DNA from: Erythrobacter longus
Lineage (GTDB): Bacteria > Pseudomonadota > Alphaproteobacteria > Sphingomonadales > Sphingomonadaceae
Assembly (NCBI RefSeq): GCF_000715015.1
Contig: NZ_JMIW01000010.1
Location: 1-64,000 of the forward strand
DNA: 64,000 nt
Reading direction: 5' to 3'
Part shown: piece after piece, positions 34,731-44,869 of the stretch
Position numbering within the stretch: the first letter of the stretch is position 1
Layout: every line of letters starts with the position of its first letter
Notes under the pieces: generated by a model
Databases searched by the model: none
Seen by the model: the letters and a program-made list of their open reading frames with translations, nothing else
What the model was told of the DNA's origin: nothing
Position numbers and translations under genes: made by a program

Positions 34731-35021
34731 AACTGAGCATATACCTTATATCGCTGCCCAACTTCAAAGACGCCGACGACGAGGGCAACGAGCCGCATCA
34801 GACGTTGAGAGGGGCTTCGAAGAATCTGACCCCGCTCTTCCTATTTATCCACATAGCGCACATAGACGCAGTTTGCGAACGTTTTAAGTTGTTTGAAGCG
34901 ATTGTCGTAAGAATATGACGGATTCAGACGTCAAACGGTGGTACTAGCACGGTAGGTTGATAGCTCTCCCTTGGCCGGAAAAGCGAAAACGCCAAGCAAA
35001 ACAGATAACAGCGAGGATACA

Positions 35022-35453
35022 TTGCCAGATTTCAAATCATTATCTGAGACGGTATTCGCAAGCGAGCAGATCGAACTTGCGGATATAGCTGCCGCCAAAA
35101 CGAGCGGGGTCACGACAATCGTCAACAATCGCCCTGACGGGGAAGATCCAAGCGCCCCGCAAAGCGATGCGATCAAGGCAGAGGCGACCGCAGCCGGTTT
35201 GAACTATGTGCCTATCCCCATTGGACATTCTGGCTTTAGCGACGCGCAAATCGATGCGATGATTGACGCGATGAAAGGCGCTGAGGGAAGATTGCTGGCC
35301 TATTGCCGCTCTGGAACGCGGTCCTCTTTTCTATGGGCGCTTGCAAGCGCAAAGATGGGTGCCGATCCAGACGCGATTACACAGGCCGCTTTGGCGGCTG
35401 GGTATGATGTGAGCCCGATTCGGCCGATGATGGACATGCTTGCTGCACGCTAG
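35022..35453 (+). CDS. TIGR01244-family phosphatase/sulfurtransferase-like protein
   Basis: A 143-residue protein of the TIGR01244 family, a protein-tyrosine-phosphatase-like or rhodanese-like fold (the domain found N-terminal in Blh proteins). The active-site loop is LAYCRSGTRSSFLW with a Cys-x5-Arg P-loop near residue 105. NNRPDGEDPSAPQSD is the conserved upstream motif. The start is taken as TTG preceded by GAGGATACA, giving LPDFKSLS; a TTG 17 codons earlier is less likely. It begins a run of four plus-strand genes ending with a GMC oxidoreductase. Confidence 0.8.
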   Translation: MPDFKSLSETVFASEQIELADIAAAKTSGVTTIVNNRPDGEDPSAPQSDAIKAEATAAGLNYVPIPIGHSGFSDAQIDAMIDAMKGAEGRLLAYCRSGTRSSFLWALASAKMGADPDAITQAALAAGYDVSPIRPMMDMLAAR

Positions 35454-35486
35454 AACCCACCTCCTTCCTGCATATTCTGACTGGCA

Positions 35487-35885
35487 ATGAACATCCCCCC
35501 GATTTTCTTACAGTTTCTTGTGTCGCTGATTGCCATTCTGGCGCTCTTCGCGCTCGCGCGGGCCATGAAACTTGGTGGTCAGCCGAAACTGACCGACAAA
35601 GGCTCAGTGGCATTTGCGGCGGGCGAGGTCGAAGATGGTTATGTTGCAGAACGGGTTGCTATCGCCCGCGGCGGTGATGCTGCGTTGGCCCGAAATGCTG
35701 AAGGGCGAATTATGGTAATTAAGCGCCATGGCAATCGCTTTGCAGGTCGCGTTCTGACGCCCGAGGCAAAAGTTCGCGAAGAAGTCGACGCGATCATCAT
35801 CGATTGCGACGATGTCCGTTTTGGCAAGGTCCGGCTTTCCATCGATGACCCCGGCATTTGGGTCGATGCGATCAACCGGTTATAA
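35487..35885 (+). CDS. Membrane-anchored hypothetical protein
   Basis: I do not recognise this 132-residue protein. One hydrophobic helix (about residues 5-26, FLQFLVSLIAILALFALARA) anchors it, with a compact C-terminal domain containing ARNAEGRIMVIKRHGNRFAG and IIIDCDDVRFGKVRLSID. The latter resembles a small beta-rich domain. It lies 33 bases after the TIGR01244 gene and 12 bases before the desaturase gene, so it is probably co-transcribed. Confidence 0.75.
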   Translation: MNIPPIFLQFLVSLIAILALFALARAMKLGGQPKLTDKGSVAFAAGEVEDGYVAERVAIARGGDAALARNAEGRIMVIKRHGNRFAGRVLTPEAKVREEVDAIIIDCDDVRFGKVRLSIDDPGIWVDAINRL

Positions 35886-35897
35886 CGCGTATTTGAG

Positions 35898-36884
35898 ATG
35901 CCAGACTTTTCGCCCACCCAATATGCCGTTCCGCTTTTCGTTGTCGCCGTGCTTGCCGAAATGATTTGGTCACGGCTGCGCAAACCCGAAGCCTATGAGC
36001 CGATGGACACTTTGGTAAGCCTTGCGTTCGGCCTGGGCTCCACCGTAGCAGGAGCGCTCTTCGGCGGATTTGCCGCTTTCGTTTTCATCGAGACGTACCA
36101 ATACCGCCTTTTTGATATGGGGCCTGAGTGGTGGAGCCTTTGGTGGGCTTGGCCTTTGTGTTTCGTATTGGATGATCTCAAATATTACTGGGTTCACCGC
36201 GCAGGCCATCGCATCCGTTGGATGTGGGCATCGCACGTAAACCATCACTCATCACAGCATTACAATCTTTCGACAGCGCTACGGCAAAGCTGGACCGGAG
36301 CGTTTACTTTCGGGTTGCTGTTTGCATTGCCTCTGGTGCTCCTAGGTTTCCACCCGGCGATGATTGCGATCTGCGGCGGGTTCAACCTCGTCTACCAGTT
36401 CTGGATCCATACAGAAGCGATTGACCGTATGCCGCGCTGGTTCGAAGCAGTGATGAACACACCCAGCCACCACCGCGTCCACCATGCGACCAATCCACGA
36501 TACCTTGATCGCAACTATGCCGGTGTCTTTATCATCTGGGACAAGATGTTTGGCACGTTCGAGGAGGAATTGTCTGAAAGAGATGGGGCAGAGCCCATCC
36601 GCTATGGAATCGTAAAGCAATTGGGCAGCTTCAACCTGCTCTATGCTGTCTTCCACGAATGGATCGGTATGCTCAGCGATATTTGGCGAAGCCCGTGGCG
36701 CCACAAGCTCTCCTACCTCCTGCGTGAACCCGGCTGGACCCACGATAGCAGCCGCGAGACGTCTGATACGATTCGCGCAGGATGGCTTGAGCGGCAAAAA
36801 GCGGGGGCGAAACCAGCGGCAAATCAAGTGGCTGATCGAAACCCGATTGCAGACGCTGCGCAAGCTGCTAACTCTCCTTACTGA
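35898..36884 (+). CDS. Sterol desaturase / fatty-acid hydroxylase family protein
   Basis: A 328-residue membrane di-iron enzyme of the fatty acid hydroxylase superfamily. Four or five hydrophobic segments surround the histidine boxes: HRAGH near residue 101, HVNHH near residue 113, and HRVHH near residue 195, with a distal histidine pattern HEW. These enzymes use oxygen to hydroxylate or desaturate lipids; the substrate is not clear. Several relatives in sphingomonads modify sphingolipids or carotenoids. The gene ends 10 bases before the GMC oxidoreductase start, which suggests coupled expression. Confidence 0.88.
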   Translation: MPDFSPTQYAVPLFVVAVLAEMIWSRLRKPEAYEPMDTLVSLAFGLGSTVAGALFGGFAAFVFIETYQYRLFDMGPEWWSLWWAWPLCFVLDDLKYYWVHRAGHRIRWMWASHVNHHSSQHYNLSTALRQSWTGAFTFGLLFALPLVLLGFHPAMIAICGGFNLVYQFWIHTEAIDRMPRWFEAVMNTPSHHRVHHATNPRYLDRNYAGVFIIWDKMFGTFEEELSERDGAEPIRYGIVKQLGSFNLLYAVFHEWIGMLSDIWRSPWRHKLSYLLREPGWTHDSSRETSDTIRAGWLERQKAGAKPAANQVADRNPIADAAQAANSPY

Positions 36885-36894
36885 AGGAGAGATC

Positions 36895-38484
36895 ATGGAT
36901 AGTTTTGACTACATCGTCATTGGCGGTGGCAGCGGGGGAAGCGCAGTTGCCGGCAGATTGAGCGTGGATGGTACGCGCCGGGTTTGCTTGCTCGAAGCAG
37001 GCGGACGCAACAACAATATGTTGATCAAGACGCCAGGCTTCATGCCTTTCATCCGCAATTCGTCGAATTACAAATTTGATACGGTCCCGCAAAAGGGGCT
37101 GAACGGACGGATCGGTTATCAGCCACGCGGCAAAGGCCTTGGCGGGTCATCTGCGATCAATGCGATGGTCTACATCCGCGGAAACCGCTGGGATTATGAC
37201 AATTGGGCCCAGATGGGCTGCACCGGCTGGTCGTACGATGACGTTCTCCCCTATTTTCGCAAAGCGGAAAGCAATGAAAACGGCACCAATGATTATCACG
37301 GCGATGGCGGGCCTCTGTTCGTTTCCAACCAGCGCAGCGCAAACCCTGCAAGTCATGCCTTTGTTGAGGCGGCGGGCGAATTGCAGCTCAAGCGCAATGA
37401 CGATTTCAACGGCGAAGGCCAAGAGGGATTTGGCCTGTACCAAGTGACCCAGCGCGATGGCGAACGGTGGTCAGCAGCGCGCGCCTATGTCGAGCCTATC
37501 CGCGAGCAAGGTAATATCGACATTCGCACCAACACTCTGGTTGAAAAACTCGTCGTGGAAGACGGGCGGGTCACCGGAGTGCAGATCCGTCGCGGAAAGA
37601 AATCGGAGACGATCCATGCGCGTCGCGGTATTGTTCTCTCGGCAGGCGCGTTCAATTCACCTCAAATCCTGATGCTCTCAGGCATCGGCCCTGCCGATCA
37701 TTTGAAAGAGCAAGGCATCGAGGTTGTCCTCGACAAGCCGGCTGTTGGATCGAACCTGCAAGATCACATTGATTATGTGTCCGGATGGGAAACAGAAAGT
37801 GATGTGCCCATTGGCGGCACCCTTAAAGGAACGCTCCAAATGGCAGCGGCAGTGATCGAACATCGCCGCAAGCGAACCGGTCGGATGACTACGCCTTATG
37901 CAGAAGCGGGCGGTTTCTGGACCGTAACAGACGGAGCGCCTGCTCCCGACGTTCAATGGCATTTCGTGCCTGCCGTCCTCGAAGATCACGGGCGTGAGCA
38001 GGTGAAGGCCCACGGCTTTTCGTTGCATGCCTGCGTGCTTCGCCCGGAAAGCCATGGCACCGTGCGCCTCGGTTCAAATGATGCTGCTGCGGCCCCGCTT
38101 ATTGACCCCAATTTCCTGGACGATGACCGCGATATTGCGGTTATGCGCGCAGGGGTCAGGCTGTCTCACCGGATTGCAGAAGCTCCAGCATTGCAGGCTT
38201 ACGGCCCGACGGACCGCCACCCAGTCGACTTGAATGACGACGACGCACTCGACCACCTCATAAGAGAGCGTTCGGATTCAGTGTACCACCCCGTCGGTAC
38301 CTGCCGCATGGGGGCTGATGATGATGCGGTTGTAGACACCACGCTCAAAATGCGCGGGCTAGAAGGCCTGTGGATCGCAGATGCCAGCATCATGCCCAAG
38401 CTAGTGAGCGGCAACACTAACGCTCCCAGCATTATGATTGGCGAGCGCTGCGCTGACTTCATCAAGGCTGCCGAGAACGCCTGA
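36895..38484 (+). CDS. GMC-family FAD oxidoreductase
   Basis: A 529-residue glucose-methanol-choline oxidoreductase, similar to choline or alcohol dehydrogenases. The FAD motif [17 protein letters not shown] is at residue 5. GMC signatures are [17 protein letters not shown] near residue 80 and [18 protein letters not shown] near residue 250, with the C-terminal active-site histidine in [18 protein letters not shown]. The ATG has a strong site (GAAGGAGAGATC). Substrate is unknown; relatives oxidise long-chain alcohols. It is followed by a terminator shared with the convergent amtB. Confidence 0.92.
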   Translation: MDSFDYIVIGGGSGGSAVAGRLSVDGTRRVCLLEAGGRNNNMLIKTPGFMPFIRNSSNYKFDTVPQKGLNGRIGYQPRGKGLGGSSAINAMVYIRGNRWDYDNWAQMGCTGWSYDDVLPYFRKAESNENGTNDYHGDGGPLFVSNQRSANPASHAFVEAAGELQLKRNDDFNGEGQEGFGLYQVTQRDGERWSAARAYVEPIREQGNIDIRTNTLVEKLVVEDGRVTGVQIRRGKKSETIHARRGIVLSAGAFNSPQILMLSGIGPADHLKEQGIEVVLDKPAVGSNLQDHIDYVSGWETESDVPIGGTLKGTLQMAAAVIEHRRKRTGRMTTPYAEAGGFWTVTDGAPAPDVQWHFVPAVLEDHGREQVKAHGFSLHACVLRPESHGTVRLGSNDAAAAPLIDPNFLDDDRDIAVMRAGVRLSHRIAEAPALQAYGPTDRHPVDLNDDDALDHLIRERSDSVYHPVGTCRMGADDDAVVDTTLKMRGLEGLWIADASIMPKLVSGNTNAPSIMIGERCADFIKAAENA

Positions 38485-38501
38485 ACGGAACCTGCCGGGA
38501 C

Positions 38502-38536
38502 AAAAAAGAGGCCGGAGCGTATCGTGCGCTCCGGCC
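38502..38536 (-). terminator. Terminator between the GMC gene and amtB
   Basis: A perfect 10-base stem, GGCCGGAGCG and CGCTCCGGCC around TATCGTG. On the minus strand it is followed by CTCTTTTTTG, so it is a good terminator for the amtB transcript, 96 bases after its stop. It may also stop the GMC transcript on the plus strand. Confidence 0.8.
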
Positions 38537-38631
38537 TTCAAAAGGTTGATTGTTCGCAGGAGGAACATCGGTTGGCGGGATAAGAGGGGAGAGGAGAGAG
38601 AGTCTCTTACCCCGCCAAACTGTTTGCGCTC

Positions 38632-39954
38632 TTATCGAGCGAATTCAGGATAGGCTTCGACACCGATCTCAGCCTTATCAAGGCCGTTCATTTCGTCTTC
38701 TTCCGAAGGACGAACACCGATGGTGTATTTGAGTGCAAGCCAGACGACAGCGGATGCAGCCGAGACCCAGACGGCGGTGAGAAGAACACCAACCAGCTGA
38801 CCCACGAAGGTCGCATCACCCGTCCAGGCAACGATCAGCGTACCCCAGATACCTGCAACGAGGTGGACAGGGATCGCGCCAACGACATCGTCAATCTTGA
38901 GCTTGTCGAGAAGCGGGACAGTGAAGACCACGATCACTCCGCCGATGCCGCCGATCAGGATCGACTGACCCACAGTCGGAGCAAGCGGTTCTGCCGTGAT
39001 CGAAACCAGACCAGCCAGAGCGCCATTGAGTGCCATGGTGATATCCGCTTTCTTATACAGAACCTGCGTCAGGATGATCGCAACGACCACACCGCCGGCT
39101 GCTGCCATGTTGGTGTTGACGAAGATCTTCGAGACGTCAGAGGCGTCGCCCACAGTGCCCATCGCAAGCTGCGATGCACCGTTAAAGCCAAACCAGCCCA
39201 GCCAAAGGATAAAGGTACCCAGTGTCGCGAGAGGAATGTTCGATGCCGGGAACACATTGATCTTACCATCAGCGCCATAACGGCCCGCACGCGCGCCGAT
39301 GATGAGAGCGCCGACAAGAGCAGCCCAGCCACCGGTTGAGTGAACAAGGGTCGAGCCTGCAAAGTCACTGAAACCGTGGACGCTATCAAGATAGCCACCG
39401 CCCCATTCCCAGCTGACAACAACGGGGTAGATGATGCCGGTCAAGACAGTCACGAAGATGAAGAACGGAACGATCTTCACCCGTTCAGCCACGGTGCCCG
39501 AAACGATCGAGGCAGTGGTTGCACAGAAAACCATCTGGAAGAACCAGTCAGAAGCGACCGAGTAGCCGGTGCCCGTGTCAGCTTCGCTTACGCCCTGCAT
39601 CGCATATGGGAAACCAGCAATGCCAAACAGGCCAAGCGACCCCTCGGCAAATCCAGGATAGGCGATGGAATAACCGATTACCCAGAACATCAAACCGGCG
39701 ATGGAATAAAGGCCGATGTTCTTAAGGCACTGTGTTGACGTGTTCTTTGCACGGACAAGGCCAGCTTCGAGCATAGCAAAGCCAGCAGCCATCCACATCA
39801 CAAGGAAGCCACCGATCAAGAACAGAAGAGTGTTGAAGATATATGCGGTGCCGGCCGAGACGACCTCCGCATCAGGAACAGCTGCCAGAGCAGGCTGAGC
39901 GACAAGCGCGCTAGCTCCAAGGAGAGCAGCGGCTTTGAGGAGAGGTTTTATCAT
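38632..39954 (-). CDS. amtB: Ammonium transporter AmtB
   Basis: AmtB conducts ammonium across the inner membrane. The 440-residue protein has a signal peptide (PLLKAAALLGASALVAQPALA), eleven predicted helices, and the pore motifs GFAMLEAGLVRAKNT, DFAGSTLVHSTGGWAALVGA with one of the twin histidines, and VHLVAGIWGTL with the other. The ATG at MIKPLLKAA is chosen on the signal peptide. It lies 19 bases after glnK, the standard pairing by which the P-II protein blocks the channel when nitrogen is plentiful. The pair is driven by a sigma-54 promoter. Confidence 0.96.
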   Translation of the reverse strand: MIKPLLKAAALLGASALVAQPALAAVPDAEVVSAGTAYIFNTLLFLIGGFLVMWMAAGFAMLEAGLVRAKNTSTQCLKNIGLYSIAGLMFWVIGYSIAYPGFAEGSLGLFGIAGFPYAMQGVSEADTGTGYSVASDWFFQMVFCATTASIVSGTVAERVKIVPFFIFVTVLTGIIYPVVVSWEWGGGYLDSVHGFSDFAGSTLVHSTGGWAALVGALIIGARAGRYGADGKINVFPASNIPLATLGTFILWLGWFGFNGASQLAMGTVGDASDVSKIFVNTNMAAAGGVVVAIILTQVLYKKADITMALNGALAGLVSITAEPLAPTVGQSILIGGIGGVIVVFTVPLLDKLKIDDVVGAIPVHLVAGIWGTLIVAWTGDATFVGQLVGVLLTAVWVSAASAVVWLALKYTIGVRPSEEDEMNGLDKAEIGVEAYPEFAR

Positions 39955-39973
39955 GTGCCTGTTCTCCGAGAGC

Positions 39974-40402
<429 letters not shown>

Positions 40403-40453
40403 CTAGGGAAACAAGGCTGAATTGGACTTGCGTAGCAGGAAAATTGTGCACCC

Positions 40454-40469
40454 GCACAAAATTGCGTGC
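40454..40469. promoter_or_regulatory. Possible NtrC-type enhancer site
   Basis: An inverted GCAC-N8-GTGC (the classical spacing is seven) lies about 75 bases upstream of the -24 element of the sigma-54 promoter. A second GC-rich GTGC-GGG-TGCAC palindrome overlaps it. The position and pattern fit NtrC binding, but the spacing differs by one. Confidence 0.4.
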
Positions 40470-40557
40470 CCAAATTTTAATCGATTGTTCACATTTTAGG
40501 CACGCAGGATTGATCTTGCGCAAATTTCAGACCCTGCGCGTAACAATCTAACGGTGA

Positions 40558-41130
40558 TCAGGTGTCGCCTGCAATATACCGTGTTGTTGGGCGCGTCGGC
40601 AGGCCGTCGATGCTACTCGTTCGGCTCGCCATTTTTGCTTCCCACTCGCCAGGGTCGGATTGACGATGGGCCTTCTTAAGAGTCTCGCGCTCACCCTCGA
40701 GCGACATGAAAGGGACGCCCCATCCGCAGCTGGTCTGAACACTCTCGATATCGATCACAAAGATCTGCCTCGTGCCAGGAAGTAGGGTGAAGATGCGGGC
40801 CAGCTCATCCCATTCGGCGTCTTGCGGCAGAACCGGGTGACCTTTGCCATAAATGCGCAATATCAAGGCGGGCTGTTCAAAATTGCAGAACATGATCGTG
40901 ATACGCCCCCTGTCGGGCTGATCTGACATCACATGGGCATGGGCCTCATTTCCCGAGCCGCCGAGATCAAGATAAGCAACCTGAGTGGGCGAGAGCACGC
41001 GGAATGCATCATAGCCTTTAGGACTAAGGTTTATGCGCCCATCGATCGCAGCTGTGGCAACGAAGAACACGGCCTGCTTCTCGATCATGGCCACATGCTT
41101 TTCGTCTAGCGCATCGAAAAATTCGGCCAT
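40558..41130 (-). CDS. Pyridoxamine 5'-phosphate oxidase-family protein
   Basis: A 190-residue flavin-binding split-barrel protein of the PNPOx family. The N-terminal motif VAMIEKQAVFFVATAAIDGRINLSPKGYDAFRVL, given here as a family stretch in outline, includes SPKGYDAF. RGRITIMFCNF and ILRIYGKGHPVLPQD follow. Relatives reduce quinones or haem-like compounds, or are uncharacterised; true PNPOx enzymes are longer and have a different substrate loop. It sits downstream of an alpha/beta hydrolase gene with 30 bases between them. Confidence 0.8.
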   Translation of the reverse strand: MAEFFDALDEKHVAMIEKQAVFFVATAAIDGRINLSPKGYDAFRVLSPTQVAYLDLGGSGNEAHAHVMSDQPDRGRITIMFCNFEQPALILRIYGKGHPVLPQDAEWDELARIFTLLPGTRQIFVIDIESVQTSCGWGVPFMSLEGERETLKKAHRQSDPGEWEAKMASRTSSIDGLPTRPTTRYIAGDT

Positions 41131-41160
41131 GAGTTGCTCCTGAGAATTAAAGCCCGAGAA

Positions 41161-42030
41161 CTAGAGAAAGTCGCGTAAGACGGACATGAATCTGTCGAAT
41201 TGATCATGGTGTAGCCAGTGGCCTGCGTTTTCGAATTCGATCACGCTAGCGGTGTTGAAATGCTCGAGCCGGCCGTCTTTTTCAGGATTGGAGGCCCAGC
41301 TTTTCTCACCATAAAGGAGCAAAGTCGGGCACGTAATCGCGCCCCAGATCGCCTCCATGAATTCATCGGCCACATCCTCGACCTGCCACACGTTCAAATG
41401 CGGGTCGAATTTCCAGCTATAGGTTCCGTCTTCGTTGCGATTGACCCCGTGGATGGTGAGGTGGCGCGCCTGTTCCTTGGTTAGGTAAGAGTTCTCTTCA
41501 ATCATCCGCGCAAAAGCGGCTTCGATGCTTTCATATTTGCGCGGGGTGCGCCCTGCGGCTTTGCGCTTCTTCTCGATCCATTCGCGCATCCTTTCTGGGT
41601 AAGGCGTCTTGCGCTGTTCCTCTTTCCATGAAGGCGAAGGCCCCAAACCCTCAATCGCGACCAGCTTCGTCACCATATCGGGGAACATGCCTGTATATCG
41701 CAGCGCGACATTGCCGCCCATGGAGTGCGAGACGATAGTCACCGGGCCTCGGCCAAGCTGATGCACCAATTGGGCAAGGTCGTAGACCATGTCGTTGGAT
41801 GTGTAATTGCCATCTGACACCCAATCGCTGTCGCCATGTCCGCGGTGGTCCATCGCGACAACGTGATAATCCTTGGCCAATTCCTCAGCCGTCCAATCCC
41901 AACTGCGCGCATGGTCGCGGCCACCATGGACCAGCACGAGCGGCGGCGCCTCATGGTTGCCCCAATCAACATAATTGAGCTTGAGGCGTTGTGAGATGAA
42001 GCTTTGGGAGGTCGGGCCTGATGGGGTCAT
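41161..42030 (-). CDS. Alpha/beta hydrolase
   Basis: A 289-residue alpha/beta hydrolase. The oxyanion motif is PPLVLVHGGRDHARSWDW near residue 27. The nucleophile elbow is SHSMGGNVALRY (serine near residue 105), an acid is likely in LLYGEKSWASNPEKDG, and the final histidine is in NAGHWLHHDQF. It resembles esterase or epoxide-hydrolase-like proteins; the substrate is unknown. The ATG at MTPSGPTS is preferred on family length; an ATG 10 codons earlier is possible, and neither has a good ribosome site. Confidence 0.85.
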   Translation of the reverse strand: MTPSGPTSQSFISQRLKLNYVDWGNHEAPPLVLVHGGRDHARSWDWTAEELAKDYHVVAMDHRGHGDSDWVSDGNYTSNDMVYDLAQLVHQLGRGPVTIVSHSMGGNVALRYTGMFPDMVTKLVAIEGLGPSPSWKEEQRKTPYPERMREWIEKKRKAAGRTPRKYESIEAAFARMIEENSYLTKEQARHLTIHGVNRNEDGTYSWKFDPHLNVWQVEDVADEFMEAIWGAITCPTLLLYGEKSWASNPEKDGRLEHFNTASVIEFENAGHWLHHDQFDRFMSVLRDFL

Positions 42031-42112
42031 GGCCAAGGGCTTTACGCTAGAGCGGTGCATGTTGCAAGACTGAATGAAACTGCGACTAGAGCGAGCCGCC
42101 ATAGGGGGGTTG

Positions 42113-43288
42113 TTACTCGAATGCGGCTGCGAGGCGGTAAGTTACTTTGTACTCACTTCGATCGCCGTTGAGTGTGACGGTATGAACGCCTGCGGTCTGC
42201 GCAAGTTGTACCGACCCTATCAGATCATGGCCCCCGACATCGTCGAACTCCATTACGCGAAAGCTTGCATCGGATTCAAAAACGAAGTCCCCTTGCGGCT
42301 GCCATACATCGCCTGTCTTCACACGAAACGAAGCGCCATTGTCTTCGGGAAACCGGGATCCATCAGAAAATTCAATGAACAGATTGTCCGGCCTTCCAAA
42401 AAAGCCCGTCAACCTGACCGTCTCGATCTTAACGTCGGTCAGACGCACTGGCTTCCCCGATAACGTAAGCTGAGCTGTCGATGAGCCAGCCACAAGGACG
42501 CCGGTGTTCTCACGCACGAGATAGATGGGTGTGCCGGTGATGCTGGCACTGATAAAGGGACGCTGTTCGCCATCAGTGATTGAAAGCACGTCGTCGCGAA
42601 CCAATCCGCCCAACAATTGGACGGGAACATCGGGTTCGGGCAGCCTTTGCGCCAAAGCTCTCGCGAAGGGTGAGTTTTGACCGTCACCATCGCTCGCGGT
42701 CTGTCCCGGAGCGGCTGCGTATATGACGAGCACATCGTCGGCCTCAACACCGATCAATCCGCGCGTGACAGCCCGTGTGCCGGATCTCCAGGTTCTCCCG
42801 AACGGATTGTTGCGGCAGGCATCCTGCACGGCGATGCGGACCTGTGCACCGGACAATGACTGCATCACCAGATCAAGATCGATGCTTTCGTAAGGAAGGT
42901 CGCGGGCTGAATCCAGCTTCGCATCGGTAGGGATGAGCCAGTTCTTACCGCTGCCCTCGATCCCATGTCCGGCGAAGTAAACCATGGCAACGTCTGCGCC
43001 ATCTGCTTTCGAACGAAACTCGCGGAGAGCCGCGCGAAATCCGTCTATGCCAAGGTTGTTGCCGACAATGACATCTTGAAACCCGGCAGTCCGCGCCGCA
43101 TCGGCGATAAGGGTCGCATCATTAGCAGCATTGGGTAGTTGGCCCGTATGCTCGTAAACCGAATTTCCGATAATTAGCGCGACTTTGCGCGCCTGAGCGG
43201 GATTGGCAAACATCAAAACCGCGATGGCGAAGAGAACGAATGCTCCCCTCAACCCAATTTCGCGCTTGTTGTCCCCCCAGCAAAGCAT
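42113..43288 (-). CDS. Secreted caspase-family protease with C2-like C-terminal domain
   Basis: A 391-residue exported protein of the caspase/metacaspase (C14) family. A signal peptide ends near PAQA (residue 33). The catalytic dyad is visible: H108 in VYFAGHGIE and C158 in QDACRNNPF. The strand RKVALIIGNSVYEHT and NAANDATLIADAAR are family features. The C-terminal ~120 residues (from about 270) look like a beta-sandwich: RLTGFFGRPDNLFIEFSDG and MEFDDVGGHDLIGSVQL resemble the calcium-binding loop and strand of a C2 domain. Substrate and role are unknown. It could be a periplasmic or extracellular peptidase. Ends 10 bases past the alpha/beta hydrolase gene end region. Confidence 0.78.
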   Translation of the reverse strand: MLCWGDNKREIGLRGAFVLFAIAVLMFANPAQARKVALIIGNSVYEHTGQLPNAANDATLIADAARTAGFQDVIVGNNLGIDGFRAALREFRSKADGADVAMVYFAGHGIEGSGKNWLIPTDAKLDSARDLPYESIDLDLVMQSLSGAQVRIAVQDACRNNPFGRTWRSGTRAVTRGLIGVEADDVLVIYAAAPGQTASDGDGQNSPFARALAQRLPEPDVPVQLLGGLVRDDVLSITDGEQRPFISASITGTPIYLVRENTGVLVAGSSTAQLTLSGKPVRLTDVKIETVRLTGFFGRPDNLFIEFSDGSRFPEDNGASFRVKTGDVWQPQGDFVFESDASFRVMEFDDVGGHDLIGSVQLAQTAGVHTVTLNGDRSEYKVTYRLAAAFE

Positions 43289-43345
43289 GGCCTTCGATAG
43301 ACCACAAACCAGGGCGGGTCAAAAATCCCACAAAACCCGCCGCGC

Positions 43346-44869
43346 TTAACGCTCTTTAGTAGCGGAGAAACTGAGCTCGGGATTCTTTTCAACCTGATAA
43401 TTCACATCCCAAGGCGATTTTGCCATAAAGACAAGGTCTCCGTCCCGGTCGCGAGCAAGATTGGCGCGGTTGAAGCTTTCAAACTCATCCAGCAATTTTG
43501 CATCACCTTTGAGCCAACGCGCAGTCGCAAAGGGGGAGGCTTCAAGAGCCGCCTCCACCTTATACTCGGCCGAAAGCCGCGAGATAAGCACATCCAACTG
43601 AAGCTGTCCGACAACACCCACGATATGCTGCGCGCCGATCTCTGGGTAGAAAACCTGAATGACCCCTTCTTCGGAAAGGTCGTCGAGAGCTTTTCTGAGC
43701 TGTTTGGTCTTGGTCGGGTCTTTCAATTGCACGCGGCGCAGAATCTCCGGCGCAAAGTTGGGCAGGCCGGTAAAACGCAGCTGGTTCTTCTCTGACAAAG
43801 TGTCGCCTACGCGCAAAGTGCCGTGGTTTGGAATGCCGATGATATCGCCCGCTTCCGCCGTATCGGCAATCTCGCGGTCCTGCGCAAAAAACAGGATAGG
43901 AGAGTGGATCGCAATCGGTTTTCCAAGCCCCGACGGTATCAGCTTCATGCCCCGCTTAAACGTCCCCGACACCTGACGCATAAAGGCGATGCGGTCGCGG
44001 TGATTGGGGTCCATGTTAGCCTGAACCTTGAAGATAAAGCCTGAGACCTCGCCGTGGTCGGGCGCGATTTGCTTGTCCCCTGCAGGTTGCGCGCGCGGAG
44101 GCGGGGCAATTCGGGCAATCGCTTCGATCAATTCGGTGACGCCAAAGTTTTTGAGCGCTGATCCGAAATAAACAGGCGTCAGATCGCCATTGCGATAGGC
44201 TTCGAGGTCGAATTCGGGATAGCCTATTTGCGCCAGCTCAACGTTCTCGGCGATCTCTTCGGGTAGATCGAAGTCTGCAACCCGCTTGCCTTTGAATTCG
44301 CGCGATGGGCCTTCTGGCACGACCACTTCGCCGCTCGCAAAGTCGAGAATGCCTTGGAATTCTCCTCCCATGCCGACCGGATACATTTGCGGCGAAACAT
44401 CGAGCGCAAGCATGTCTGCAATCTCGTCGAGCAGTTCAAAGACCGGCCGTCCCTCACGATCAACCTTGTTGACGAAGGTGATGATCGGAACAGAGCGCAG
44501 GCGGCAGACTTCAAAGAGCTTACGCGTTTGCGGCTCGATACCTTTTGCCGCGTCAATCACCATGATAGCAGAATCCACTGCAGTGAGCGTGCGATAGGTG
44601 TCTTCGGAAAAATCCTCGTGGCCCGGCGTATCAAGCAGGTTGAAGGTAACGCCCTCTCGCTCAAACGTCATCACAGACGAGGTGACCGAAATGCCGCGCT
44701 GCTGCTCGATTTTCATCCAGTCAGAGCGTGCACGCCGCTGATCGCCGCGCGCCTTCACCTCGCCCGCCAAGTGGATCGCGCCGCCTTGCAGGAGGAGCTT
44801 CTCGGTGAGCGTGGTCTTACCAGCGTCAGGGTGCGAAATGATCGCGAAAGTGCGGCGATTGGACGTCAT
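43346..44869 (-). CDS. prfC: Peptide chain release factor 3
   Basis: RF3 is the GTPase that removes RF1 or RF2 from the ribosome after termination. The 507-residue protein has G1 ISHPDAGKTT, G2 GISVTSSVM, G3 DTPGHEDF, and G4 NKVDREGRP, then the domain II and III regions including KLIPSGLGKPI. Length is slightly below E. coli (529). Its ATG overlaps the stop of the upstream alpha/beta hydrolase (ATGA), and that gene is coupled to pheT in turn. Alphaproteobacterial prfC is not usually in this position as far as I know. Confidence 0.96.
   Translation of the reverse strand: MTSNRRTFAIISHPDAGKTTLTEKLLLQGGAIHLAGEVKARGDQRRARSDWMKIEQQRGISVTSSVMTFEREGVTFNLLDTPGHEDFSEDTYRTLTAVDSAIMVIDAAKGIEPQTRKLFEVCRLRSVPIITFVNKVDREGRPVFELLDEIADMLALDVSPQMYPVGMGGEFQGILDFASGEVVVPEGPSREFKGKRVADFDLPEEIAENVELAQIGYPEFDLEAYRNGDLTPVYFGSALKNFGVTELIEAIARIAPPPRAQPAGDKQIAPDHGEVSGFIFKVQANMDPNHRDRIAFMRQVSGTFKRGMKLIPSGLGKPIAIHSPILFFAQDREIADTAEAGDIIGIPNHGTLRVGDTLSEKNQLRFTGLPNFAPEILRRVQLKDPTKTKQLRKALDDLSEEGVIQVFYPEIGAQHIVGVVGQLQLDVLISRLSAEYKVEAALEASPFATARWLKGDAKLLDEFESFNRANLARDRDGDLVFMAKSPWDVNYQVEKNPELSFSATKER

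Noticed and set aside
43313..43341. GGCGGGT/ACCCGCC hairpin after prfC
   Set aside because: The stem is seven bases with a long A-rich loop and no T-run on the prfC strand. It is too weak to call a terminator.
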